Shown: piece by piece, positions 10,619 through 19,900 of the stretch | Position numbering within the stretch: position 1 is the first letter of the stretch | Layout: every line of letters begins with the position of its first letter | Assembly (NCBI GenBank): GCA_023807065.1 | Contig: JAJJLU010003750.1 | Span: 1 to 33,564, forward strand | Direction of reading: 5' to 3' | From: Isotricha intestinalis | Taxonomy: Eukaryota; Ciliophora; Litostomatea; Vestibuliferida; Isotrichidae | Length of the DNA: 33,564 nucleotides | The notes under the pieces: generated by a model | What the model was told of the DNA's origin: nothing | Seen by the model: the letters and a program-made list of their open reading frames with translations, nothing else | Database searches by the model: none | Translations under genes and position numbers: made by a program

Positions 10619-10670
10619 AATTTTTATATCTAAAAAAACCAAAATTTAAAAAAAAATTATTAAAAATAAA
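10619..10670. promoter_or_regulatory. 52-bp shared divergent spacer (putative bidirectional promoter)
   Basis: Only 52 bp separate the ATG of the membrane-protein gene (minus, 10618) from the ATG of the strumpellin gene (plus, 10671). The spacer is nearly all A and T with homopolymer A-runs and no clear TATA box separate from them. Both promoters and both 5' leaders must either fit here or extend into the opposite coding region. Regulatory function is inferred from position only. Confidence 0.4.
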
Positions 10671-13600
10671 ATGGAAATAAACACACAAACAAATCAACCA
10701 GTTCAACAAACAAATCCAGTTCCTCAAGAGAAACCTCCAAAACGTTCAAAAAAGAAAAAAAATCTTGGATTATGCAATCAAGAATTATTAAAATTAGTAG
10801 GAAGAGGAAGTGCAATAATTTGTGAAATACTTCGTTTAAAAGATTATATTCCAGAAGCATATTCAAATAAAGAAGAAGAAAAAATATATAAAGAAATAAT
10901 ATATGATTTCACATATTTCAAAAGTGGAATTAGAGATAAATTTGAAGAAAAATTACATTCAAATCAATCTTTATTAGATATGGATGAAGATTTTAGAACA
11001 AATAATATAGAAATAATAGAAAGATTCTTTTCATTATTTTATTCAATTTTTCAATATATTACAGATTGGAAAAGCTTTTTAGAACAAGTAAATCAAGGTA
11101 GATTTGTTCAACATACATTAGATAATATAATAACAAATAAAGAACTACGACCAATATTTTGTGAAAGTTTATTTTCAATTGGAGTAATGTTATTATTAGT
11201 AGATAAATTAATTCCAGGTCCAATAAGAGAAAAAATAATAGTAAGTTATTATAGATATAAAGGACAAACAACAATAACAAATTTTGATTCAATTTTTAAA
11301 ATATTTAAAGACACATCTTATATTCCACCAACATCATTTAGTGATCCAAAAGATGAAAAAAAACCATCAAAATACCCAATAGATTTTTTTTCAAGATGTG
11401 AATTACCTCATCAAATAATAGAAAATACAATAGGAATTTTAAAAGATAATGATATATATGAACAAACACTTGCTTTTCCTTCTCCTGAACATAGATCTCA
11501 TGCTTTAAGTTCTCAAGCTGCAATTCTTGTTATTGCTTTATTTTTCTGTCCTCAAATTTTAGAAAAAGATCAAAGTAAAATGAGGGAAATAGTTGATAAA
11601 CATTTTAATGATAATTGGGTCATTTCTATTTATATGGGATATACTATTGATATCCAAGATTATTGGAAAGAATTTAAAGCTGCTAATAAAGCACTTGAAT
11701 TTTGTCTTGATGAAACTATGTTAAAAGAAATTAAAACTAAAAATTATAATAAATTAAAAGATATGACTCAACAAGTTAAAAAATATTTAAATGAAGGAAT
11801 TATGACTGAAGAATTTGTTTTAAAAGATATTGAAAATTTATTAGCAATTTTAAGACAAAGTAATGTTGCTTTAAGATGGTTTATTTTACAAAGAAATATT
11901 AATCATAAAAAATATAGGCAATTATTTAATGAAGGTTTTATACATAGTGATATTATACATCTACTTTTGAATTTATCTCAGTTTGAATATTTATTAAAAA
12001 AAATGTTTACAACTTTGGTAAATAATAAAGAACAATTATGGAAAACTGATAAAGAAAAATGTTTACAAAAATTATCTCAATTGGTTTCTTATTATAGTGG
12101 AAATACAGCTTTTTCACAAGACGTAAAATTAGAAAATTATTCAAAATATTTTGAAGAAACCAGTAAAAAAATAAATGATTTAAATTATAATAATCCAACA
12201 AGAACTGGAAAAAAAATTGGTCAAATTAGAGAAGAAATTGATGATATAAGGAAATTATGGAATATATCAGGAGCTGCTTTTGCAACTCAAAATATAAATG
12301 AAATAAATGATACTTTAAATCATATGTTACTCATATTAAATGTTAAAAAAAATTATTTAGTTTATATTGCAAAAATATCTGATTTTTCATATGCTTGGAT
12401 TAGTATTCAAGATTATTGTGATGAAATGAGAAATGAATTAAAAAATGACTCTAAAAAAGTTCTTTTATTAAGAGCAACATTTCTTAAATTAGCTTCAATA
12501 TTGAATTTCCCTTTAGTAAGATTATTTGAAATTGAAAGTGATGATATTGACTCAGTTACAAATTATTATTCTGGAGAATTAGTTAAATTTGTTAAAGATA
12601 TTCTCCAAATAATTCCACAAAGTGTATTTCAAATTTTATCTCATATAAGTGATATTTTTTCAAGTGGATTTAAAGAAATCCCATTAAAATTACCTAAAAT
12701 TGAAATTAAAAATTATATTCAAGAAGAAAAAAGATTTGATTTAGCTCAAAGTGTTCATAAAATATCAATGTTTACAAAAGGTATTTATTTAATGGAAAAA
12801 ACTTTAATGGGAGTAATTGAAGTTGATCCAAAAATTATTTTAGAAGAAGGTATTAGAAAAGAATTATTAAGATTATTAGCTTATGTTTATCATAATATGA
12901 TTAATTTTGGGCCTGATGATAAAATTGATATTAGTTCAAAATTAGAAGAATTAATTAATAAAATTAAATCACTTAAAAAAAGTTTCATTTATATTCAAGA
13001 TTATATCAATATCAATGGAAGTAAAATGTGGTGTGAAGAAATGCATAAATTAATTAATTATTATGTAGAAATTGAAGCAAATAAATTTTTAAAAAAAAAA
13101 ATAAAAATTAAAGAAGAAGAACAAGAACTACAAAGATATTTATTAGCATTTATTTCTCCTTTAAAAAACTCTCCTCAATCAAGAACATTTTTAGGAAGAT
13201 TAATGTATTATGTAATTTCATTAACTAATCCAAAAAAATCATGGTTTTGTCCTGCAAATTACATTTGGTATGATCTAAGTACAAAAAAAAATGAAATATT
13301 TGGAATTAGAACAATAAATAAAATTAAAGAAGCAATTGGAATTGAAGGATTTCAAGGATTTGGAAAATTATTAGGTTATTATAATTACCAAAATGTATTA
13401 AATATGCCAATTTATTATAATCAAATAACATCAATTCCTAATATCAACACTCTTTTAAAAAACATCAGCCAAGAATTTGGTAATCCTTTTGTCATAAAAT
13501 TTAAAAACATAGAAAAAGATTATAAAAATTTATTATATAGAATTGAATCTTTTGATAATAGAATTAGTCAAGAAATATTTGATAGAATTTTAAAAATAGG

Positions 13601-14321
13601 ACAAATTGAATTTTTAAGAAAATTACAAAATTTTTCATTAAGTGAAAATTCAGAAGTTGAAGCTTATATTTTATCAAGTCAAATAAAATCAATGAATGAA
13701 ATAAATTTATTGATTTTAAAAAATAATATTAATTTAAAATTTAATGATCCTGCAATAAATCAAGATCCCAATAATCAAAATGCAGAAGAAGTGGCAAGAG
13801 AACAAGTAAAAAAAATTAATAATTATTATAATGATTTATGTTCATTTTTAGAAGACTTTGGTTTAGTTGATACTCAACATACTTTTTATTGTAATTTAAC
13901 AAGTTTACAATATCTTCCTTTATTAATTACAATCTCAGTTTATAATCAATTTAAAAATTATTTTCATTTAGATAGAAAAAATTGTACTTTGAAAAAAAAA
14001 GACGGAACGGGATTTGATTTATATTATTTCACTTTAGGAGTTTATTGTATACTTTATCAAATGGGGAAAAATAATATTATTTTATTTATTGCACTTTTAA
14101 GCTTTTTAATGAGAACTAATTTGATAAATCTTTTTGGTTTAAAATCTGGAAAAAGTACAATTGTTGATACTAATCCTGAAACATCTAAAATAATTGCTAT
14201 TATTCAATTATTTTTACAAGAATTAGCAGCTAATACTCGAATTGATTTAAATTATTTTGAAATAAATTTCAATAGTTATCTAATATTTAGAAATATTATT
14301 GATACAGAAAATAAAATTTAA
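10671..14321 (+). CDS. WASHC5: Strumpellin, WASH complex subunit 5
   Basis: The 1216-residue product closely follows the strumpellin family (about 1160 residues in animals), with an extra basic, Gln/Pro-rich N-terminus of about 33 residues. Strong family blocks include NNIEIIERF (111-119), the GVMLLLVDK...REK...VSYYRYK segment (171-197), PEHRSHALSSQAA (272-284) and KMREIVDKHFNDNWVISIYMG (303-323). C-terminal family signatures such as IWYDLSTKK and ILKIGQIEFLRKLQ are also present, so the gene appears full length. Strumpellin is a helical core subunit of the WASH complex, which activates Arp2/3 actin nucleation on endosomes for cargo sorting and recycling; in Dictyostelium it is linked to vacuole neutralisation. 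The other WASH subunits are not in this window. The start is the first ATG after the short divergent spacer. No intron is needed to keep the alignment. Confidence 0.95.
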   Translation: MEINTQTNQPVQQTNPVPQEKPPKRSKKKKNLGLCNQELLKLVGRGSAIICEILRLKDYIPEAYSNKEEEKIYKEIIYDFTYFKSGIRDKFEEKLHSNQSLLDMDEDFRTNNIEIIERFFSLFYSIFQYITDWKSFLEQVNQGRFVQHTLDNIITNKELRPIFCESLFSIGVMLLLVDKLIPGPIREKIIVSYYRYKGQTTITNFDSIFKIFKDTSYIPPTSFSDPKDEKKPSKYPIDFFSRCELPHQIIENTIGILKDNDIYEQTLAFPSPEHRSHALSSQAAILVIALFFCPQILEKDQSKMREIVDKHFNDNWVISIYMGYTIDIQDYWKEFKAANKALEFCLDETMLKEIKTKNYNKLKDMTQQVKKYLNEGIMTEEFVLKDIENLLAILRQSNVALRWFILQRNINHKKYRQLFNEGFIHSDIIHLLLNLSQFEYLLKKMFTTLVNNKEQLWKTDKEKCLQKLSQLVSYYSGNTAFSQDVKLENYSKYFEETSKKINDLNYNNPTRTGKKIGQIREEIDDIRKLWNISGAAFATQNINEINDTLNHMLLILNVKKNYLVYIAKISDFSYAWISIQDYCDEMRNELKNDSKKVLLLRATFLKLASILNFPLVRLFEIESDDIDSVTNYYSGELVKFVKDILQIIPQSVFQILSHISDIFSSGFKEIPLKLPKIEIKNYIQEEKRFDLAQSVHKISMFTKGIYLMEKTLMGVIEVDPKIILEEGIRKELLRLLAYVYHNMINFGPDDKIDISSKLEELINKIKSLKKSFIYIQDYININGSKMWCEEMHKLINYYVEIEANKFLKKKIKIKEEEQELQRYLLAFISPLKNSPQSRTFLGRLMYYVISLTNPKKSWFCPANYIWYDLSTKKNEIFGIRTINKIKEAIGIEGFQGFGKLLGYYNYQNVLNMPIYYNQITSIPNINTLLKNISQEFGNPFVIKFKNIEKDYKNLLYRIESFDNRISQEIFDRILKIGQIEFLRKLQNFSLSENSEVEAYILSSQIKSMNEINLLILKNNINLKFNDPAINQDPNNQNAEEVAREQVKKINNYYNDLCSFLEDFGLVDTQHTFYCNLTSLQYLPLLITISVYNQFKNYFHLDRKNCTLKKKDGTGFDLYYFTLGVYCILYQMGKNNIILFIALLSFLMRTNLINLFGLKSGKSTIVDTNPETSKIIAIIQLFLQELAANTRIDLNYFEINFNSYLIFRNIIDTENKI

Positions 14322-14465
14322 ATTTAAAATATTTTATCATAATTGCAATTTTTTTATATTTAATTTTCTAAAAAGAAAATATATAATAAACCAAACAAAT
14401 AATAATATAATAAATTAATGATATATTGATTTTATGATTCATTGAAGTTCTATTATAAAAAAATC
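14322..14465. other. Convergent 3' spacer
   Basis: This 144-bp spacer between the strumpellin gene (plus) and the B-box/WD40 gene (minus) holds both 3' ends. The only structure seen is a short inverted repeat at 14363-14380, listed separately. Confidence 0.5.
14363..14380. repeat. Short inverted repeat 3' of strumpellin gene
   Basis: ATTTTCT and AGAAAAT form 7-bp arms around an AAAA loop, 42 bp after the strumpellin stop. It could form a weak RNA hairpin in either convergent transcript, but in DNA this A/T-rich such arms also arise by chance. Confidence 0.35.
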
Positions 14466-16811
14466 TTAGCATATCATTGAAAATTGTGGTGTTGAATTAT
14501 TATTAATTAATAAAACTTTCTTATTTTTTAATTTTAGCATTTTATCTGCCAATGGCATTCCTTTATAATTTTCAATAGTTAATTGAACTTGATTATCAAT
14601 AAAATTATATATAACTAAACTTTTATTAGTTCCTAAAAAACAAATTTTTTCATTATAAGGAAGAAAAGATATTATATTAGAAAAATTATTGCCACCCCAT
14701 CTTCCTACCAGTGCTACCTGTCTGTGAAATCCAATATTATTATTATTTCCAAATCCTAAATTATTAATGTTATTTAAAAATGGATTACCATTATAATTAT
14801 TATTATTATTATTATTGTTGTAATTATTGTTATTATTGTTATTATTATTATTGTTATTGTAATTATTATTATTGTTATTATTATTAATATTATTATTGTT
14901 ATTATTATTTCTATTAGTATTTAAAAATGATATAGGATTATTTAATAATTCAGAATGATTTTCAATATCATAAATGAGAATATTTTTATCCCTTTGGAAA
15001 ATAATTTTATTTCCTTTTCCATATTGATACAATCCAGTAATTTTTCCTTTTTCTTCCATAGAAAGTATTTCTAGATTTTTTTCGACATCATAAACTTTAA
15101 CAGTAGAATTATTAGAATTAAGATTAAAAGCTACAATCAAATTCATTTTATCCAAAATAAGTAATTGAATATTTAAAAAATTAGGATTAAAAGTATTTAA
15201 TATTCCATAATTATCTTTACTTAAAATAAAAATAGATCCAGTTGTTTGACTATAAACAACAATGTTTTCATTTTTTAATTGTTTAATACAAGAAATAATT
15301 CCAGGTACTTTATTAATTATTTTAGTTTCATTTCCCTCCATAGTCCATTCTCTAATAGGATCAGTAATTAAATGATTTATTGAATTAGAAAAAAATTGTG
15401 TTCCTGCTCCAGAAAGTAATAATCCATTTTTTAATTGACATAAAGATAATATTGATGTTGTATGTCCAATTAAAGTATTTATTTCTTCTAATTTATCTGA
15501 ATTTAATATATGAATTTTTTTGTCATCTCCTCCTAAAGCTATATTACCATTTGATAATTCTATAATTGAATGAATTTTTATTCTGTTGAAAGATTGTGAT
15601 AGTCTTTGTAAGTTAAATTTTTTTTTTTTTACTTTAAATGGAATGCTATAAGTAGTATTATAATGTAATATTTGTTTATTATTGTTTGAGTTATTAAATT
15701 GATATTTTATTTTATGTCTTTCGAAAAATTCTAATGAGTTATTTTTAAATTTTATTAATATTTGATTTAATTGATTTTGAATATTTTCTCCTCCTGAATT
15801 ATTATAATAATTTGAATTACCTAAGTTAAGGTAAGATGAACTATAATTACTTTTAAATTCATTTAATAAATGAGGTTTAAATGAGTTTGAATAATTATTA
15901 TTTTTGTCTTTTGATTCTTCATAAATTCCAGTTGCATTTTTTATAGTTACAAATTGAGGTATAATTTCTCCTGAATTATTATTTGTATTAAAGAAACTTT
16001 CCATTATAATTTTATATAAAGCAATATTTATATAATTATTTTTAAAAAGTTTTTCACATTCTTTATTAATTTCATTTTGAATGATAAAAATTTGATTTAA
16101 AATAGAACTCAAATAGGCATCTTGATTTTTTTTAAAATCAATTATTTCATTTATTTTTGTATTAAAAAAATCATTAATTTCATCTAAATTTTTAAATTTC
16201 ATTAATTTTAAACACTTTTCATAATATTCTTTAATAGTAATAATCTTTTCTTTATGAATAGAATGAATTTGATTTAAGCACACATTACATAAATCTTGTT
16301 GACATTCTTGACAATAAAACGTTTTTTTTTCATTTTTATGAATATGGCAAATATCATTATTACTAACATATTGTTTTTCTATTTTATGATTAGGTTCAAA
16401 AGATGCATGAAAAGATTCACATATATCACAAATATATTTTTTACAATCAGGACAATAAAATGATGCTATTGTTTCTTTATGTTTAAAACACTTTTCATTA
16501 GAAGAATTTAGTTTTTCTATTTGAAGAATAAATTCTTCTAATGGCATTGAAATATTATGCGAACTACATGGACATTTATAATATATTTTATCTTTGTTTA
16601 TATTTGTTATTATTGGAATATTTGATTTACATTTTAAACATGTTAATATTGAAAATTTTTTTCTTTTTATTAAACACTTCAATTTTTCTTCATTTAAATC
16701 ATTATATTTATCTATATTATTTTCTCTTTCTTTTATATTTTTTACTTCTTTCAATTTTTTTTCTGAGTAATTGTCTAAATCTTCAGTTTGTTTATTTTCT
16801 GTTTCTGACAT
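14466..16811 (-). CDS. Tandem B-box zinc finger protein with WD40-like C-terminal half
   Basis: The 781-residue product starts at the ATG at 16809-16811. After a charged N-terminus comes a small zinc site (C58, C61, C80, C82) and then two B-box-type fingers: C108-x2-H111, C120-x2-C123, C128-x2-C131, H135, H142; and C155-x2-H158, C167-x2-C170, C175-x2-C178, H183, H186. A helical, probably coiled-coil region follows (about 190-275). From about 410 onward there are WD40/beta-propeller-like repeats, including ELSNGNIALGGDDKKIHIL and LKNGLLLSGAG, broken near 627-672 by an Asn tract. The order B-box, coiled coil, propeller resembles TRIM-like proteins, but no classical RING precedes the B-boxes, so ubiquitin-ligase activity is not shown; a protein-interaction scaffold is the safer reading. 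It is convergent with strumpellin and divergent from the next gene across 155 bp. It ends with TAA. Confidence 0.88.
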   Translation of the reverse strand: MSETENKQTEDLDNYSEKKLKEVKNIKERENNIDKYNDLNEEKLKCLIKRKKFSILTCLKCKSNIPIITNINKDKIYYKCPCSSHNISMPLEEFILQIEKLNSSNEKCFKHKETIASFYCPDCKKYICDICESFHASFEPNHKIEKQYVSNNDICHIHKNEKKTFYCQECQQDLCNVCLNQIHSIHKEKIITIKEYYEKCLKLMKFKNLDEINDFFNTKINEIIDFKKNQDAYLSSILNQIFIIQNEINKECEKLFKNNYINIALYKIIMESFFNTNNNSGEIIPQFVTIKNATGIYEESKDKNNNYSNSFKPHLLNEFKSNYSSSYLNLGNSNYYNNSGGENIQNQLNQILIKFKNNSLEFFERHKIKYQFNNSNNNKQILHYNTTYSIPFKVKKKKFNLQRLSQSFNRIKIHSIIELSNGNIALGGDDKKIHILNSDKLEEINTLIGHTTSILSLCQLKNGLLLSGAGTQFFSNSINHLITDPIREWTMEGNETKIINKVPGIISCIKQLKNENIVVYSQTTGSIFILSKDNYGILNTFNPNFLNIQLLILDKMNLIVAFNLNSNNSTVKVYDVEKNLEILSMEEKGKITGLYQYGKGNKIIFQRDKNILIYDIENHSELLNNPISFLNTNRNNNNNNNINNNNNNNNYNNNNNNNNNNNNYNNNNNNNNYNGNPFLNNINNLGFGNNNNIGFHRQVALVGRWGGNNFSNIISFLPYNEKICFLGTNKSLVIYNFIDNQVQLTIENYKGMPLADKMLKLKNKKVLLINNNSTPQFSMIC
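14793..14919 (-). repeat. AAT/AAC trinucleotide repeat encoding poly-Asn
   Basis: An imperfect ATT/GTT array (plus strand) encodes a mostly pure Asn tract of about 45 residues with scattered Tyr, Ile and Gly, inside the propeller region of the B-box protein. AAT and AAC codons are mixed, so it is not a fresh single-unit expansion. It probably forms a disordered loop between propeller blades. Confidence 0.9.
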
Positions 16812-16966
16812 TTTATTTATTTTTTTTATTTTTGCATTATATTTGAAATATCTTATTTTTAATTATTTAATTTAAAAATATTTTATTATTTATTATTCTG
16901 AATGATAAATTTTAATTTTTAAAAACATTAAAATATTCAATATTTGAAAAATTAAATCTATTTAAA
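16812..16966. promoter_or_regulatory. Divergent promoter spacer
   Basis: This 155-bp A/T-rich spacer separates the start codons of the B-box/WD40 gene (minus) and the large helical protein gene (plus), so it should carry both promoters. I see no specific motif. Confidence 0.4.
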
Positions 16967-19900
16967 ATGGAATTTTTTTTAGATAGTCCAAATGTTGAAA
17001 TTAAAGTAGATGAAATAGAAAATAATCAAGATAATATAATATCACCGTTAGATATTGATATTAAATTAAATAATAAAAATGAAGAAGAAGAAATAGAAAA
17101 AGAAGAGAATGAAAAAGAAGAAGAAGAAATAGAAATTAAAACGAGTAATATGAATTATTCTCTTAATCTATATTTTAAATTTGATGATTTTTATTTAGTT
17201 AATCAAATAAAACTTTTTATTAACAATGAATTACAAAATTATATCAAAATTAATAAAATCAAATTTAGAAATATTAATACTAAAGAATGGGAAGATGCAT
17301 ATTTTTATGCTCCAGATACAAAAGATAAAATTTTAAAATCTAATGATTCAATTACAATTTTTTCAGTTGGATTAACTAATAATGTTAATATTTCTTTGAT
17401 AATTAACAAAAAAGAAAAATATAAATCAACTTTAATTATAAAAGAAATTAAGGATTCAATTTCAAGAATTTTAATTCATGCACAATATATATATACTATC
17501 CCAAATTCAACAATGTTAATGACTTTAATAAATTTAAAAAATTATTTTTTAAATTATTCTTCATATAATCATATTCTGATTGAAAATCAGCCTAAAAGTA
17601 TAATTCACAATTATTTAGGTTCATTATTTTTATCATCAATTGCAATGATTCAATCAAGATTATTTATTCAATCATCTGAGTTATTAACTACATTACAAAA
17701 TTTTATTTTAAAAAATGAAAATAATTCAGATGTGATTGATTTTTGTAAAATATTTTTTGAAATCGATAAAAATGAATATCAAATAATTAAAATTTGCATA
17801 ATAAAAATTGAATTAGTAAAATCTTTATGTATGTTTGAACATGGTCATATTCACATATATTTAAATTGTTTAAAACATTGTATTAAAGTCAATGAAAAAA
17901 ATGATTTTTCATGGATAAAAGAAACAGTTTCTTTTAATAAAGTCAATGAACTTGTTAGTGATAAATATTATATTCAAAATTTTCTTCAAAAATATGGAGA
18001 TAGAATTAGTGATTTAATTACCAGATATTTGACTAATAAAAGTGAAATAATAAAATTTTCAATATTAAAAATTGTTGAATTTATTATTGATTATAATCCA
18101 TTAATTCTTTTTAAATATTTAGATAATATTGTTTATTTCCTATTTAAAACAAGTTATTCATGTAGTGATAATTATAAAAATAGTAGCCAAAATACATTAA
18201 ATAGTCCAAATAAATTATCTGAAGTATTCGAAGAAAATGAATTAATGTTTCCTCAAAAACTATTTGAATCTTTTATAAATAATAATTCAAAAATTCATAA
18301 ATTACAAAGTAAAGAAAGTTTTAAAGATAATTCTGTACCTAAAAGTAAAAATTCTATAAGCCAAGTTTTGCAAACTCAAATTAAATATACTATATTAACA
18401 ATAACTTCAAATATTCCCTCTTTCAATGATGAAATTATAATTAATATATTAGATAAAGTAAGTTCCTTTCTTTTTGAAATTCTAAGAACTACAGACAAAG
18501 AGAATGTTGTTTATATTTTTTCTATAAATTTATTAAAAAAATGTTTTGAAACAATAACATATAATATTTCAACAAATGATTTAATTTCCCTTTTTATTCT
18601 TGGAATAAAAAGCAATATTAAAGATTTATTTAAAGAATATTTATCTTTTCAAAAAATTACAAATTCAAATAAAGTAAATAGAAAAAGTTCAAAAGAAGCA
18701 AAAGAGTCGATTCAAGCAACAACTGCAAAAAATAATGTAATGAATGCATTATTTAATACAAGTGGTTTAATTGAAAATTCAAAATTAGGAAATCTTTTAA
18801 TTTTAATATTAGATAAAGTTAGTGATTATAATATTAATTCTGATAATTCAATTTTTATTGATATTGCAGAATATATTTCTACTTTAATTTTCTTTTTGAA
18901 AGATGATGAAAATGATAATGAAAATGAAAAAGATTTTGCTATATTTTATATTTATTTACTTCTTGAATTATGTATATTGGTGAATTTTCCTAAAGAAAAA
19001 TTTAACATTAAAAAAAAAATTTGTGAATTATCAAAATATGAAAGTGAAAAGGAAAATGAAGTTAATCTTTCAACAAATAAATTTATTGAAATTCTATTTA
19101 ATTTAGAAACTTTTACTTTATCAAATAAAAAATCTTATATTCTTTTTGAAATTACTTTGGATATCTTAACAAAAATAAAAATGTTGTATGATACTAATAA
19201 TGAACTTTTTTCTTATGAAAAATTCTTTTTACCACAATATAAAACTTTAAATGTTTTTTTAGAAAATGGAATTTTTTCAGATAATATTCAATATTTAATT
19301 AAAACTATTCCTTTATGTGAAATGAAAGATGAAGATTTTATTGTTATATTTAAAAATATATTTTTCAAATTTTTAAAAAATTTTGAAAATTTTTATACTG
19401 AAGAATCATTCCTTTTATCTACACAATTTCTTGATAAAATTAAATTTTTTATTGATAAAAGTTTATTCGATGAAATAACTCAAGCAATTGTAAATAAATC
19501 TCATTATAAAGGAAATCCATTTAAACAATATTACAACAAATATTTTGAATTAATTTTTGAATTTCCTCAATATTTTCAATATTTAACTGAAACTATTATT
19601 TCTCAGTTAAATCAATATAATGAAAATGTTTCTAAATATAAAAAAAATAAAAATAAATTTAAAACATTTTATATTAAATTTATTGATTTCTTAGAAATTT
19701 TAAGGAAATTTTATGAGTTTGTTAAAAACAAAAATATTGAAGACGAAGAAATAGATAAATATTCTTTATTTAATAATAAAGATATTATTGAATTAATTAT
19801 TTCAACTGTTCAAATTGCTGATGATACTATTATTAGTAAAATTGATTCTTTAATTAATGAAAATTTAAATTTATATGAATTTGATCCATCAAAAGACAAC

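Noticed and set aside
10619..10642. An eight-codon upstream extension of the four-helix membrane protein
   Set aside because: The codon at 10640-10642 is TTG, not ATG; in a eukaryote the ATG at 10616-10618 is the better start.
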